Below are positions 5,148 to 5,296 of a stretch of DNA of 5,296 nt, in pieces. The stretch lies in assembly GCA_023266415.1 (NCBI GenBank), contig JAHFQG010000088.1, positions 1 to 5,296 of the forward strand, written 5' to 3'. The notes beneath the pieces were generated by a model. That model did not search any database. It had not been told where the DNA came from and saw only the letters and a program-made list of their open reading frames with translations. A program made the position numbers and the translations under genes. Source of the DNA: Francisellaceae bacterium (GTDB taxonomy: Bacteria > Pseudomonadota > Gammaproteobacteria > Berkiellales > Berkiellaceae). The number at the start of each line of letters is the position of its first letter. Positions within the stretch are counted from its first letter, which is position 1.

Positions 5148-5148
5148 C

Positions 5149-5176
5149 ATTCTAACACAAAATTCGCAATTGGGAA
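5149..5176 (-). promoter_or_regulatory. predicted sigma-70 promoter of the 3736-5115 gene
   Basis: On the minus strand, TAGAAT (5154-5149, 5 of 6 consensus) is preceded by TGT, giving an extended -10. TTCCCA (5176-5171, 4 of 6) lies 16 nt upstream as a -35. Initiation near 5142 would give a leader of about 27 nt to the ATG at 5115. The -35 stops one base short of the transposon end at 5178, so the insertion abuts the promoter without breaking it. Confidence 0.6.
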
Positions 5177-5177
5177 C

Positions 5178-5217
5178 GGCCTTGTTGCATGAATCAGGCA
5201 TTCTGGATGTCATGCCA
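5178..5217 (+). mobile_element. second copy of the MITE/IS end, start of another element
   Basis: Forty bases starting GGCCTTGTTGCATGAATCAG match the reverse complement of 829-868, the right end of the first element, at all but two positions (5206 and 5211). The terminal 17 bp are identical. The interior after 5217 differs from the first element. The outer 9 bp, ATTGGGAAC (5169-5177), would be its target duplication if the element ends beyond the window. Confidence 0.75.
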
Positions 5218-5252
5218 GTAAAAACTGGGGTCTAGTCTGACAACGGAACTGG

Positions 5253-5272
5253 ATGCCAGCCTTCGCTGGCAT
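5253..5272. repeat. palindrome ATGCCAGC-CTTC-GCTGGCAT
   Basis: This is a perfect 8-bp stem with a 4-nt loop. A wider, competing inverted repeat pairs GTCATGCCAG (5209-5218) with CTGGCATGAC (5266-5275). GTCATGCCAGC-type palindromes are common intergenic repeats in several proteobacterial groups. Here it forms the interior between two transposon ends. Confidence 0.85.
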
Positions 5273-5282
5273 GACACTGAAC

Positions 5283-5296
5283 GGCCTTGTTGCATG
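5283..5296 (+). mobile_element. third transposon-end copy, cut by the window edge
   Basis: GGCCTTGTTGCATG repeats the first 14 bases of the end at 5178 in the same orientation, 105 bp downstream. The preceding GAAC is shared too, making an 18-bp direct repeat (5174-5191 and 5279-5296). Direct orientation means these two are not the paired ends of one element. They could be a tandem array or a nested insertion continuing beyond the window. Confidence 0.65.

Overview
The window looks like chromosomal DNA of a proteobacterium of moderate GC content (estimated by eye, not computed). It is dense in short dispersed repeats and carries one eukaryote-interaction-style, repeat-rich membrane protein. 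This fits a host-associated lineage such as the Legionellales or a Rickettsiales/Holosporales-like group, but nothing here fixes the taxon.

Layout, left to right. (1) Positions 1-2587 form a minus-strand transcription unit, read right to left: a CPA2/Kef-type cation:proton antiporter membrane protein (1418-2587); amrA, the AMMECR1-domain protein of the AmmeMemoRadiSam system (877-1425), whose GTG start overlaps the end of the antiporter gene by 8 bp; and amrB, the MEMO-family protein of the same system (1-559), cut by the window edge. The amrA-amrB junction has been split by a 232-bp MITE-like element (637-868) with 17-bp terminal inverted repeats and a perfect 9-bp target duplication. Its ends resemble the IS903 branch of the IS5 family. 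Without the element and one target copy, the two genes would lie 76 bp apart. (2) A 46-bp divergent gap (2588-2633) separates this unit from a plus-strand gene for a TPR-repeat protein with a C-terminal SAM-dependent methyltransferase domain (2634-3827). (3) A convergent minus-strand gene (3736-5115) encodes a 459-residue protein of no recognised family. It has a short N-terminal helical part, a Pro/Thr/Ser-rich linker with three tandem 17-residue repeats, a long Ala/Glu/Lys coiled-coil-like block, one membrane segment and a hydrophilic tail. Its last ~30 codons are antisense to the end of the methyltransferase gene. It has a good extended -10 promoter and a 9-bp hairpin that would cover its ribosome binding region. 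(4) Positions 5178-5296 hold two further copies of the same transposon end, in direct orientation 105 bp apart, with a palindrome between them.

The metabolic core is AmmeMemoRadiSam A plus B. This is a widespread two-protein-plus-radical-SAM system whose chemistry I do not know to be established. The radical SAM partner (amrS) is not in view and may lie left of position 1. The tight coupling of amrA to a cation antiporter gene is the most suggestive functional link. I found no tRNA, rRNA, CRISPR array, intact transposase gene or convincing intrinsic terminator. No complete new multi-gene system is evident. The best leads are the repeat-rich membrane protein with its antisense-encoded tail and hairpin-covered start, and the MITE family that has remodelled two gene borders.
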